A DNA stretch of 16,964 nucleotides, taken from NCBI GenBank assembly GCA_019104905.1, contig JAHRXB010000215.1:1-16964 (forward strand), given 5' to 3'. Positions within the stretch are counted from its first letter, which is position 1; every line of letters begins with the position of its first letter. This document shows positions 1 through 7,106 of this stretch, piece after piece. The notes beneath the pieces were generated by a model. It was not told where the DNA came from. It searched no databases and saw nothing but the letters and a program-made list of their open reading frames with translations. This DNA comes from Bdellovibrio sp. (GTDB lineage Bacteria; Bdellovibrionota; Bdellovibrionia; Bdellovibrionales; Bdellovibrionaceae). The position numbers and the translations under genes were made by a program.

Positions 1-186
1 CAGATGGCCTTCCCCGTGGATGATGTTTTAGGACAGGCGCAAGTGGTTGTAAAACCAATTACAACAGGTCAGGACATCCCAGAAGTGGCAGGGGCCGCGA
101 TTCTTGGTGACGGTCGCACGGTGCTGATTCTTGAGCCCGGAGCGCTTGTGAATAATGTAGTCAAAGGTCGGGAGATGGCGGCATGA
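1..186 (+). CDS. cheA: Chemotaxis histidine kinase CheA, C-terminal end (partial, starts before the window)
   Basis: This is the last 61 codons of a gene that enters the window already open; reading starts at base 1 and stops with TGA at 184-186. CheA is the cytoplasmic histidine kinase of the chemotaxis array, which phosphorylates CheY and CheB. The visible piece is the end of the CheW-like regulatory (P5) domain. It shows the family's closing pattern: a run of valines before KPI, then DIPEVAGAAILGDGR and a final LILEPGAL strand. P5 binds CheW and receptors; no kinase or phosphotransfer residues are in view. The stop codon overlaps the start of cheR in the sequence ATGA, so the two are translationally coupled. 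The cheR-cheB context supports the assignment, although 61 residues alone could not separate CheA from another CheW-domain protein. Confidence 0.88.
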   Translation, partial: QMAFPVDDVLGQAQVVVKPITTGQDIPEVAGAAILGDGRTVLILEPGALVNNVVKGREMAA

Positions 187-1052
187 CGGCGGTAAAAAAA
201 GCGGAAGTCATTGGGTCTCTGAATGATTTTGAAGAGATCAAATTATCGGATAAGATGTTTAGCAAGTTTGCTGAACTTATGTATAATCTGGCGGGCGTGG
301 ATTTGCCATTGACGCCTAAGAATCATGCGTTGATTCGAAACCGCATTGTCAAACTTTTGCGAAGACACTCTTTGAAGTCTTATGAAGAGTATTGGGATAT
401 CCTGGAAAAAGGATCACCAGAGACGGTGTCAGAGTTTATTTCAGCCCTGACGACGAATATGACTTCTTTTTATCGTGAGTCGAATCATTTTGATTTCCTT
501 TTAAGCGTGTTACCAGACATGGGAAAAAAATTTGGTTCTGATCTGCGTCTTTGGTGTGCGGCGGCGAGCACAGGGCAAGAGCCGTATACTATTGCCATGA
601 CAGCTTGTGAAGCTCTTGGTGAAAGCCCTTCCTCGAAGGTGCGAATTCTTGCAACAGATATCGATATGCAGGTTTTAAAGAAAGCCTCTGTCGGGACTTA
701 TGAAGAACGAGAAATGCAGGGATTGCCACCGGCACAACGGCAGAAGTATTTTGAAAAAGTTAAGTCGGATGGCGAAGAGTATTGGCGTGCCAAAGATCGA
801 ATTCACGACATGATTCGGTTTGCTCCGTTCAACTTAATGAATCCGAAGTATGAGTTTCAGCATAAGTTCCATGTGATTTTTTGCCGAAACGTTTTAATTT
901 ATTTTGACGAACCAACGACAAAGAGAGTGATTGAGAATCTGGTGACTTGTTTGGCGCCGGGTGGGTACCTTATTTTGGGCCATTCGGAATCTGGGAATGT
1001 GAAGCATCCTGATCTTAAACCGCTGTCTAGAGCAGTTTACCAAAAGATTTAA
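183..1052 (+). CDS. cheR: Chemotaxis protein-glutamate O-methyltransferase CheR
   Basis: This 289-residue protein transfers methyl groups from S-adenosylmethionine to glutamates on chemoreceptors, opposing CheB during adaptation. The N-terminal helical CheR domain covers roughly residues 22-85 and contains the receptor-contacting arginines (IRNRIVKLLRRH, 51-62). TTNMTSFYRESNHF (about 90-103) is the family's linker motif. The SAM-binding motif LRLWCAAASTGQEPYTIAM lies at about 121-139. LATDID (156-161), FAPFNLMN (213-220) and VIFCRNVLIYFDE (231-243) are the other methyltransferase signatures, and GGYLILGHSES closes the fold. The length is typical, and there is no C-terminal TPR extension or receptor-binding pentapeptide. 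The ATG at 183 overlaps the cheA stop, and a GGGAG ribosome site lies 7-8 nt upstream. The SAM motif has alanine where many CheRs have glycine (CAAAS instead of SAGCS), which is probably tolerated. Confidence 0.95.
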   Translation: MTAVKKAEVIGSLNDFEEIKLSDKMFSKFAELMYNLAGVDLPLTPKNHALIRNRIVKLLRRHSLKSYEEYWDILEKGSPETVSEFISALTTNMTSFYRESNHFDFLLSVLPDMGKKFGSDLRLWCAAASTGQEPYTIAMTACEALGESPSSKVRILATDIDMQVLKKASVGTYEEREMQGLPPAQRQKYFEKVKSDGEEYWRAKDRIHDMIRFAPFNLMNPKYEFQHKFHVIFCRNVLIYFDEPTTKRVIENLVTCLAPGGYLILGHSESGNVKHPDLKPLSRAVYQKI

Positions 1053-1069
1053 GGAATTGAGGCTCGACT

Positions 1070-2131
1070 ATGGCGCAAAAAATTCGTGTTCTCATCGTGG
1101 ATGACTCGGCAGTAATTCGTAAGCTGCTTGAAAAGATCTTTAGCTCCAGCCCAGATATGGAAGTGGTGGGGACAGCTTCAGACCCGTACATTGCACGAGA
1201 TAAACTCGTGGCATTAAAGCCTGATGTCATGACCTTAGATGTTGAGATGCCGCGTATGGATGGCATCAGCTTCTTAGAGAAAGTCATGCAGCATTTTCCG
1301 ACTCGAACCATCATCTTTTCAAGTTTGGCGAAGACCGGTTCAGAAACTTATCTTCGTGCTTTGGAGGCCGGGGCCATTGAAATTATGGAAAAGCCGTCCA
1401 TTGACGTCAGTCAGGGTTTGGAGTCCTTGTCACAAACCATCTTGGAAAAAGTCCGAGTGGTGGCAAAAGCCAGAATTAATCCCATTAAAAAAGTGGTGTC
1501 CCCTTCGGGGCCCGTTGCGAAATCAACTCCAACATCGTTGGCTCGAACAACTCACCAATTGATTGCGGTGGCGTCGTCAACGGGTGGGACAGAGGCTTTG
1601 AAGGTATTCTTGAGTGGTATGCCAGCAGACATTCCTGGGACATTGGTGGTTCAGCACATGCCTCCCGGGTTCACGAAATCCTTTGCCGATAATCTCAATA
1701 ATATGTTCCCCTTTGAGGTGAAGGAAGCCGTAGACGGAGATCAGGTTGTGCCGGGTCGAGTGTTGATTGCTCCCGGCAACTATCACATGGAGATCACACG
1801 CAGTGGTGCGTTCTATTACGTGAAACTTCATCAGGGGCCTGCGTTGCACAGTGTGCGTCCCGCCGCCGATTATCTGATGAAGTCCGTGGCAAAGTTTGTG
1901 GGTAAAAATGCCTTGGGTGTTGTCTTAACCGGTATGGGTAAAGACGGTGCGGAAGGCCTTCTTGAAATGAAGAATGCCGGTGCTTACACGGTGGCGCAGA
2001 ATGAAGAAACTTGCGTTGTCTACGGAATGCCCGCAGCGGCGGTTGCCTTAGGTGCGGCCGATAAGGTTCTTCCTTTGGATAAAATTGCCGGGGATTTATT
2101 GCATCAAGTTCAGGTTCGCAACGCAGCTTAA
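1070..2131 (+). CDS. cheB: Chemotaxis response regulator and protein-glutamate methylesterase CheB
   Basis: CheB removes methyl groups from chemoreceptor glutamates, and may deamidate glutamines, when CheA phosphorylates it. Residues 5-122 form the receiver domain: acidic pair D11-D12, phospho-acceptor D57 in TLDVEMPRMDG, and K108 in MEKP. A Pro/Ser/Lys-rich linker spans about 136-160. The methylesterase domain covers about 162-348, with catalytic Ser170 in ASSTGGTEAL, His196 in VVQHMPPGF and Asp292 in LTGMGKDGAEGL. All receiver and catalytic residues are intact and the 353-residue length is normal. The start at 1070 has GAGG about 7 nt upstream and lies 17 nt after cheR, so it should be co-transcribed with cheA-cheR. 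A strong hairpin terminator follows, marking the 3' end of the che operon. Confidence 0.96.
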   Translation: MAQKIRVLIVDDSAVIRKLLEKIFSSSPDMEVVGTASDPYIARDKLVALKPDVMTLDVEMPRMDGISFLEKVMQHFPTRTIIFSSLAKTGSETYLRALEAGAIEIMEKPSIDVSQGLESLSQTILEKVRVVAKARINPIKKVVSPSGPVAKSTPTSLARTTHQLIAVASSTGGTEALKVFLSGMPADIPGTLVVQHMPPGFTKSFADNLNNMFPFEVKEAVDGDQVVPGRVLIAPGNYHMEITRSGAFYYVKLHQGPALHSVRPAADYLMKSVAKFVGKNALGVVLTGMGKDGAEGLLEMKNAGAYTVAQNEETCVVYGMPAAAVALGAADKVLPLDKIAGDLLHQVQVRNAA

Positions 2132-2155
2132 AATCCGTTCATAATGATTATTCTT

Positions 2156-2189
2156 CACCCACATCCTTATGGTGTGGGTGACTTTTTTT
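2156..2189 (+). terminator. Rho-independent terminator after cheB
   Basis: An 8-bp GC-rich stem, CACCCACA (2156-2163) paired with TGTGGGTG (2173-2180), can be extended inward by CC/GG. A run of seven T follows at 2183-2189. It lies 25 nt after the cheB stop and ends the chemotaxis operon before ggt. Confidence 0.85.
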
Positions 2190-2190
2190 G

Positions 2191-2207
2191 GATCCTTCGT
2201 TAGGATC
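2191..2207 (+). promoter_or_regulatory. Small hairpin covering the ggt ribosome-binding site
   Basis: GATCCT (2191-2196) and AGGATC (2202-2207) are perfect 6-bp inverted arms around a TCGTT loop. The 3' arm contains the Shine-Dalgarno AGGA (2202-2205), 7 nt before the ggt ATG, so the folded form would hide it. The stem is short, so this could be chance. Confidence 0.35.
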
Positions 2208-2212
2208 ATTCT

Positions 2213-3949
2213 ATGAAAACATTGTCGTCTGTACTTCTTGTTCTTTCTTTCTTTGTTACAAGTTGCCAAACTACGTCGTCTCGATATGGAGTGATCCATA
2301 CGGCCAACGAGCGGTCGGATCATGCCAGCGCGGAGGCGGTGGGAACGCAGTATGTGGTTTCGACCCAAGGGCGTTTTGCGACAAAAGCTGCTGAAAAAAT
2401 GTTTTCTTTGGGAGGAAATATTATCGACGCCACCGTGGCGGCCTCATTCGCAGTGTCGGTGGAGCGTCCTCAATCCACGGGACTTGGGGGCGGGGGCTTC
2501 ATGCTTTATCATGAAGCTCAAAGTGGGAAGACCTATGCCATTGACTTTCGGGAACGGGCCCCCTTGGCTGCGACCAAGAATATGTATGTGGGAAAAGACG
2601 GTGTCGCTAGTCCGCAGCGCTCTCAAAATGGAGCCCTTGCGGTGGCTGTTCCCGGTTTGGTGGCGGGACTTCTTGAAGTTCATAAAAAATTCGGACGTCT
2701 TCCGTTGGAAAAGGTTCTACAGCCGGCCATTGAATTGGCTGAAACAGGATTTCCCATCTATGAAGAATTTCATCGAGCTCTGGACTTTCGCGCAAGCGAA
2801 CTCAAAAAAGATCCAGCAGCCAAATCCATTTTCTTAAATGCCCAGGGGCAAGTACCCCCGATAGGGACTCTTCTGGTTCAAAAAGATTTGGCAAAGACAT
2901 TGCGCTTGATTGCACAAAAAGGGAAAGACGGTTTCTATTCCGGTTCTGTGGGAAATTCGCTTGTGCGCTATTCACAAAGCAATGGAGGTCTTTTAACTCA
3001 TAAAGATTTAAAAACCTACGAGGTGAAATGGCGCGAGCCTCTTCTGGGGCAATTTCACGGCTACCAAGTTTACTCAATGCCTCCGCCAAGCTCTGGGGGC
3101 GTTCATGTAATACAGTTTCTGAATTTTTTAGAAAATGACCATCTTTTGCAAGAGGGAATCCTCTCAAAGAAGTCGATCCATCTTGCCGCATCGGCTTTAC
3201 AATCCTCTTTTGCCGATCGTGCGACTTATCTTGGAGACCCTGATTTTGTTTCTGTGCCGGTGAAGGGGCTGATCTCGCCCGAATACATTCATGCGCGAAG
3301 AAACGAAGTGAGTTTACAGCGAGCGCGCAAGGCCGGGGAGGTCAAGGCCGGGAATCCTCTTCCTTATGAGTCGACAGAGACGACTCATTTGTCGCTGATG
3401 GATGCTCAAGGCAATGCGGTGAGCACAACTCAGACGATCAATGGTTGGATGGGGGCGGCGGTGGTCGCGCCAGGAACCGGCGTGGTGCTGAATAATGAGA
3501 TGGATGATTTTTCAGCGCAAGAGGGAAGTGCTAATCTTTTTGGGGCGATCGGCGGGAAGGCCAATGCCATTGCGCCAAAGAAAACCCCTTTAAGCAGCAT
3601 GTCCCCGACTCTTCTACTGAAAGAGGGAAAGCCCATCATGGCCGTGGGAGCCCCTGGAGGGACACGCATTATCAGTTGCGTGGCTCAGACGATTTTGAAT
3701 TATGTTGAGTTTAAGATGCCCTTGTATGATGCCGTCGCGTCGGTTCGCTACCATCATCAGTGGCAGCCCGATGTTCTTTATATCGATCCACCCGGGCCAC
3801 GCCCGGAGGTTCTTCAAGAGCTGAAGGCATTGGGGTACGATGTGCGCCTTGAACCTATTCCTTGCAATGTGATGGCTGTCACTCGCGAGGGGTCGACACT
3901 TCATGGAGTGGCAGATCCTCGCGACATCGGAACGAGCGTGGGAAAGTAA
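2213..3949 (+). CDS. ggt: Gamma-glutamyltransferase, predicted lipoprotein
   Basis: This 578-residue enzyme is expected to hydrolyse or transfer the gamma-glutamyl group of glutathione and related peptides outside the cytoplasm. It is an Ntn hydrolase that cleaves itself into large and small subunits at a threonine. Residues 1-18 are a signal peptide ending in the lipobox VTSC, so Cys18 should be lipidated. The substrate-binding arginine is R113 in DFRERAP. The predicted self-cleavage site and nucleophile is Thr390 in the TETTHLSLMD stretch, giving a small subunit of about 189 residues. The lid-loop region after MDDFSA (about 430-455), the paired serines in PLSSMSPT (about 459-466) and APGGTRII (480-487) are all present, so the enzyme looks active. 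AGGA precedes the start by 7 nt. The gene sits alone between a terminator and a convergent gene. A cephalosporin-acylase role is possible for the family but less likely here. Confidence 0.95.
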   Translation: MKTLSSVLLVLSFFVTSCQTTSSRYGVIHTANERSDHASAEAVGTQYVVSTQGRFATKAAEKMFSLGGNIIDATVAASFAVSVERPQSTGLGGGGFMLYHEAQSGKTYAIDFRERAPLAATKNMYVGKDGVASPQRSQNGALAVAVPGLVAGLLEVHKKFGRLPLEKVLQPAIELAETGFPIYEEFHRALDFRASELKKDPAAKSIFLNAQGQVPPIGTLLVQKDLAKTLRLIAQKGKDGFYSGSVGNSLVRYSQSNGGLLTHKDLKTYEVKWREPLLGQFHGYQVYSMPPPSSGGVHVIQFLNFLENDHLLQEGILSKKSIHLAASALQSSFADRATYLGDPDFVSVPVKGLISPEYIHARRNEVSLQRARKAGEVKAGNPLPYESTETTHLSLMDAQGNAVSTTQTINGWMGAAVVAPGTGVVLNNEMDDFSAQEGSANLFGAIGGKANAIAPKKTPLSSMSPTLLLKEGKPIMAVGAPGGTRIISCVAQTILNYVEFKMPLYDAVASVRYHHQWQPDVLYIDPPGPRPEVLQELKALGYDVRLEPIPCNVMAVTREGSTLHGVADPRDIGTSVGK

Positions 3950-3972
3950 AAACCTCTCGTTAACCAGTGAGG
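3948..3972 (-). terminator. Possible weak terminator for the receiver/cNMP gene
   Basis: Read on the minus strand, CCTC (3972-3969) pairs with GAGG (3956-3953), with one more C-G pair past an A-A mismatch. Five T follow (3952-3948). The stem overlaps the end of the gene and is weak, so this is only a candidate for ending transcription between two convergent genes 10 bp apart. Confidence 0.3.
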
Positions 3973-4715
3973 GCTTTGTTCGCTTTCTTCAGTCTTTGTG
4001 ACAGTGTTTTAACAAGGGCCTTCGCCCACGAAGGGCGGGCAAAGATGACGTTGTCTAAAGAGCCATTGGGAATTGCAATCAACTCCACTTCTGTAATGGC
4101 CTCGACGGTCGCAGAGCGGGGTTCATGATTGAAGTGCCCCATTTCTCCGACAAATTCTCCGGGCATGATTTCACCCAGCATAACTTTGTCTCCATCGGGA
4201 CCTTCAGAGTATGCACGCAGACTGCCTTTTTTTACGATATAGGCCATTTCCGTGTGATCGCCCTCTTTGAAAAGAACATCACCGGGGTTGAGCTGTTTTA
4301 GTTCGTACTGAGGCTGTGATTCGTTTTTCTTGGGTGAAACGATTTTAGAAACGCAGTCGACAACAGCCTGTTCGCGATCGGGCTCTGTGAGAAATTGCAC
4401 GCGCCCTGACGCAACTTCCGCAGCGAAGAGGTCGTGGTCGGCGACGTAAGACATGATGATGATAGAGATGTCATCGTTGCTTTTTTCTTTGAGAATCTTT
4501 GAGACGATTTCAAAGCCAGATCCTTTGGGCAGATACTCATCGATCAAAATGGCTTTAGGGTGAACGTTGTCGAGTTTGTATTTGGTCTCAAACCACTCGG
4601 CTCCGTGAAAGATCGTGCAATTTGGAAAATTTCTCGTGAGCACATCGGTGCAACGTTGAACGCGAGTTTTATCTCCGCTGACAATTAGAAATGTATTCTT
4701 CTTCTCCAGCCCCAT
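3960..4715 (-). CDS. Degenerate receiver domain joined to a cyclic-nucleotide-binding domain
   Basis: This 251-residue cytoplasmic protein has no signal peptide or membrane segment. Residues 7-125 resemble a response-regulator receiver and keep a candidate phospho-acceptor, D59 in ILIDEYLPKGSGFEI. The usual N-terminal acidic pair is reduced to a single D15 in IVSGDKTRV, and the conserved lysine position reads T110-E111 in FLTEP, so normal phosphorylation switching is doubtful. Residues about 138-240 form a CRP-type nucleotide-binding beta roll, with G190-E191 and R200 in a phosphate-binding-cassette-like stretch (GEFVGEMGHFNHEPRSATVEA). No DNA-binding or enzymatic output domain follows, so it probably acts by protein contact. 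GGAAGG lies 8 nt before the ATG. A promoter and a perfect palindrome lie just upstream, and the gene appears to be transcribed separately from pcnB. Specific function unknown. Confidence 0.85.
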   Translation of the reverse strand: MGLEKKNTFLIVSGDKTRVQRCTDVLTRNFPNCTIFHGAEWFETKYKLDNVHPKAILIDEYLPKGSGFEIVSKILKEKSNDDISIIIMSYVADHDLFAAEVASGRVQFLTEPDREQAVVDCVSKIVSPKKNESQPQYELKQLNPGDVLFKEGDHTEMAYIVKKGSLRAYSEGPDGDKVMLGEIMPGEFVGEMGHFNHEPRSATVEAITEVELIAIPNGSLDNVIFARPSWAKALVKTLSQRLKKANKALTG

Positions 4716-4737
4716 CGTTAAAACCTTCCATAATTAA

Positions 4738-4760
4738 ACTGATTCTTGTTAAGAATCAGT
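4738..4760. repeat. Perfect 10-bp inverted repeat in the leader of the receiver/cNMP gene
   Basis: ACTGATTCTT (4738-4747) and AAGAATCAGT (4751-4760) are exact inverted arms around a GTT loop. The element lies 22 nt upstream of the start codon at 4715 and begins about 13 nt after the predicted transcription start. It could be an operator, a 5' mRNA hairpin, or a weak pcnB terminator: on the minus strand TTAATTAT follows it, not a clean T run. Confidence 0.7.
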
Positions 4761-4780
4761 CAATGGTGACATATGAGACT

Positions 4781-4809
4781 ATTATCTTATGGCGTTCTTA
4801 GAATCACAA
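4781..4809 (-). promoter_or_regulatory. Predicted sigma-70-type promoter for the receiver/cNMP gene
   Basis: On the minus strand, TTGTGA (4809-4804) and GATAAT (4786-4781) are separated by exactly 17 nt. They match the -35 and -10 consensus at 4 and 5 of 6 positions. The expected start near 4774 gives a leader of about 58 nt containing the palindrome and ribosome site. Confidence 0.5.
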
Positions 4810-4863
4810 GATGGAGGGTTTATATCGAATTTGAATGTTTTAAATTGAGATATCTTCGCGGAT

Positions 4864-6090
4864 TCAATGCCGCGTCTCTTCCGAACTCTTCACCGGCATT
4901 CCGTCACGGTATTTCTCTACTTGTTGCACCCAGTACTGCATTTCGGCACCGGAAAGAGAATAATCCATGTGAGCAAGTTTCAACGCCAAGCCAAAGGCTT
5001 CATTGTGAATGAAGGCCATTTGACGACGCTCTCCTTTGCGTGAGTAACTTTCAATTCGATGCAGTCCTTGCATGATGTGCAGGGCTTTAAAAAACACGGC
5101 GGTTTCCTGTTTGAAAATTCCAACTTCTTCACGCATGAAATAAGCCAGTCGAGAATCATTCATCAACTCGTCATGATTCCAAGGATCTTCCCCGTACTGG
5201 GCTTTTAAGAACGCCATCATGAATCCAGCAAAAAGTTCGGTGGAATCTTGTTTGTCGATTCCCGCCAAATTAATGCGCGCCAGATGGATTTCAAAAATCT
5301 CCATCTTAGCCGGATCCATGAAAACGGAATGAAGACCAGGAAAGATTTGTTCTAAGATGTGCAAATCAAAAAGTTCCATGAACGCCAGGTGCGGCTCTTT
5401 CAATCGCAAAAACTTCAGCCACTCTTCGCGACGACGGGGCAGAACGGACTTTTTAAGTTCCCCACTGCATTCAGCAATCGCGGCACGCATGGATGATTCG
5501 ATGGAAAAATGCAATTTATGAGACAAGCGGATCGCACGCAAAATACGGATGGGATCTTCGATCAATCGCTCTTTGGGATCCCCGATCATTCGTAACACGC
5601 GATTTTCGATATCCTGAATGCCGCCACAGTGATCAATGAGTTTATGCTTCACCGGATCATAAAAAACCGCATTGGCGGTGAAGTCGCGGCGTTGGGCATC
5701 TTCTTCGACCGTGCCGAAGTAGTTATCTCCATCGACAGCCTCGTCCCCTAAGGTGTTGAGTTCGTCTTGAGTGACGTTACGGCGGAATGTCGCGACCTCG
5801 AACTGTTGGTCGCCACGTTTGACCAAAACCAGCTTAAAACGACGACCGATGACATAAGCATTGGGAACTTTTTTACGAACTTGGTTGGGTAACGCATTGG
5901 TGGCGATGTCGAAATCTTTGGGATGGATTCCCACAAGCAAATCGCGCACGCAGCCCCCGACGAGGTAGGTTTCAAATCCGGCCTCTTGAAGGTTACGGAC
6001 AATTCTTAATGCATAGGAGTCGATCCAGTCCTCATGGAGCTGGGGCTTTTGTTGAGATCTCATTGAGGCTGAATCTACATCCCTTGGCAT
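4864..6090 (-). CDS. pcnB: Poly(A) polymerase, class II nucleotidyltransferase family
   Basis: This cytoplasmic enzyme is expected to add 3' poly(A) tails that mark RNA for decay. From the ATG at 6090 it has 408 residues. The nucleotidyltransferase head shows LVGGCVRD (43-50) and the metal-binding pair D59-x-D61 in KDFDIAT. RRDFTANAV (134-142) and EDPIRILRAIR (178-188) are the next family motifs, followed by a helical RNA-binding body. VIGRRFKLVLV (80-90) matches the signature that separates bacterial poly(A) polymerases from the closely related tRNA CCA-adding enzymes, which is why pcnB is preferred; a CCA-adding role is the alternative. The start is uncertain. TTG at 6093, ATG at 6090 and ATG at 6063 are all in frame before the conserved region, and none has a good Shine-Dalgarno. 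It is divergent from the hydrolase gene and lies 148 nt upstream of the receiver/cNMP gene. Confidence 0.85.
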   Translation of the reverse strand: MPRDVDSASMRSQQKPQLHEDWIDSYALRIVRNLQEAGFETYLVGGCVRDLLVGIHPKDFDIATNALPNQVRKKVPNAYVIGRRFKLVLVKRGDQQFEVATFRRNVTQDELNTLGDEAVDGDNYFGTVEEDAQRRDFTANAVFYDPVKHKLIDHCGGIQDIENRVLRMIGDPKERLIEDPIRILRAIRLSHKLHFSIESSMRAAIAECSGELKKSVLPRRREEWLKFLRLKEPHLAFMELFDLHILEQIFPGLHSVFMDPAKMEIFEIHLARINLAGIDKQDSTELFAGFMMAFLKAQYGEDPWNHDELMNDSRLAYFMREEVGIFKQETAVFFKALHIMQGLHRIESYSRKGERRQMAFIHNEAFGLALKLAHMDYSLSGAEMQYWVQQVEKYRDGMPVKSSEETRH

Positions 6091-6225
6091 CAAAATTCAA
6101 ATTGGAATAAAAAAAACTCTGAAGAACAGATCTTGACCTTAAGTCCTTGAAATAATTGAGGGAGCCTAAAATTTATCCCGCACTTTAAACATGACGAACC
6201 TCTGGCTGAGGAGTATATAGGCCTC

Positions 6226-7041
6226 ATGTCGTATCTTAACAATTTCTACCATCACTTCTACGGCCCCGAGAATGGGCGCAAATGGGTGTTTTTGCATGGT
6301 CTCATGGGCTATGGGCAAAACTGGCGCCGAATCATCACGGGCCTTGAGTCTACAGAACGTTGTTTGGCTTATGATCAGCGAGGCCATGGGCGATCGTTTA
6401 AGCCCGAGGCCGGTTATGCCCCTGAAGACTATGCAAATGATCTTCGACGTATCGTGGACGAGTTGGGTTGGGAGAAGTTTATCTTAGTGGGGCACTCTAT
6501 GGGGGGGCGAAATGTTATGAATTTTGCCACGCGCTTCCCCGAGAGACTGAGCCATCTGGTGGTTGAAGACATTGGTCCCGAGTCCAGCCCTCAAGCCCAC
6601 GAGTACTATGAGTATTTGCTGAATCTTGTGCCAACGCCCTTTGCCTCCCGAACCGAGGCTCGACGGTACTTCTTTGAGGACTTCGTGAAAACCGCGAAGA
6701 CCCGGGAAGATGTGATGGTTATGGCGAACTATTTTTATGCGAACGTGGAGGAAAAACCCAACGGAACGGTGGACTGGAAGTTCTCCAAGCGAGCGATCAT
6801 TGAGTCCGTCCGTCAGGGGCGGAGTGATGACCGTTGGGCCGAGGTGCAGGGGCTGCAGGTTCCGACCTTGTTAATTCGGGGTGGGAACTCGACGGAGTTA
6901 AGCCATGAGAGTTATACAAAAATGTTGGCCAGCAATTCTATGATTAAGGGCGTCGAAATCCCTGGGGCGGGCCATTGGGTCCATTCAGATCAACCTCAGG
7001 CTTTTATCGAGGCTTTAAAACTGTTTGTAGGCGGCTTTTAA
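6226..7041 (+). CDS. Alpha/beta-hydrolase fold esterase, YbfF-like
   Basis: This 271-residue soluble hydrolase has no signal peptide. FLHGLMGYGQNW (22-33) is the oxyanion-loop HG motif and YDQRGHGRS (49-57) follows strand 4. The nucleophile elbow is VGHSMGG with Ser91, and the catalytic histidine is His250 in PGAGHWVHSDQP. The GGNS stretch (219-222) and GAGHWVH resemble the YbfF/ABHD11 group of acyl-ester hydrolases. The acid residue is not certain: Asp115 in VEDIGP is a candidate because the usual place after strand 7 lacks an aspartate. The substrate cannot be told from sequence. The start has GAGGAG at 6208-6213, which is 12 nt away and longer than usual. A different set of elements (ATGACG and TATATA, 17 nt apart, ending 6 nt before the ATG) would allow a leaderless message. 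The gene is divergent from pcnB. Confidence 0.85.
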   Translation: MSYLNNFYHHFYGPENGRKWVFLHGLMGYGQNWRRIITGLESTERCLAYDQRGHGRSFKPEAGYAPEDYANDLRRIVDELGWEKFILVGHSMGGRNVMNFATRFPERLSHLVVEDIGPESSPQAHEYYEYLLNLVPTPFASRTEARRYFFEDFVKTAKTREDVMVMANYFYANVEEKPNGTVDWKFSKRAIIESVRQGRSDDRWAEVQGLQVPTLLIRGGNSTELSHESYTKMLASNSMIKGVEIPGAGHWVHSDQPQAFIEALKLFVGGF

Positions 7042-7050
7042 GCCCCCTCT

Positions 7051-7079
7051 TTGACATTTAGCTCCCTGGTCAGTACCTT
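7051..7079 (+). promoter_or_regulatory. Predicted promoter of the DEAD-box helicase gene
   Basis: A perfect -35 hexamer TTGACA (7051-7056) is followed 17 nt later by a weak -10, TACCTT (7074-7079). Transcription would start near 7086, about 20 nt before the TTG start. The gene could also be read from the upstream hydrolase promoter, because no terminator separates them. Confidence 0.45.
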
Positions 7080-7106
7080 GAGAGCTTCAGACCGGAGTAG
7101 TGAAAG

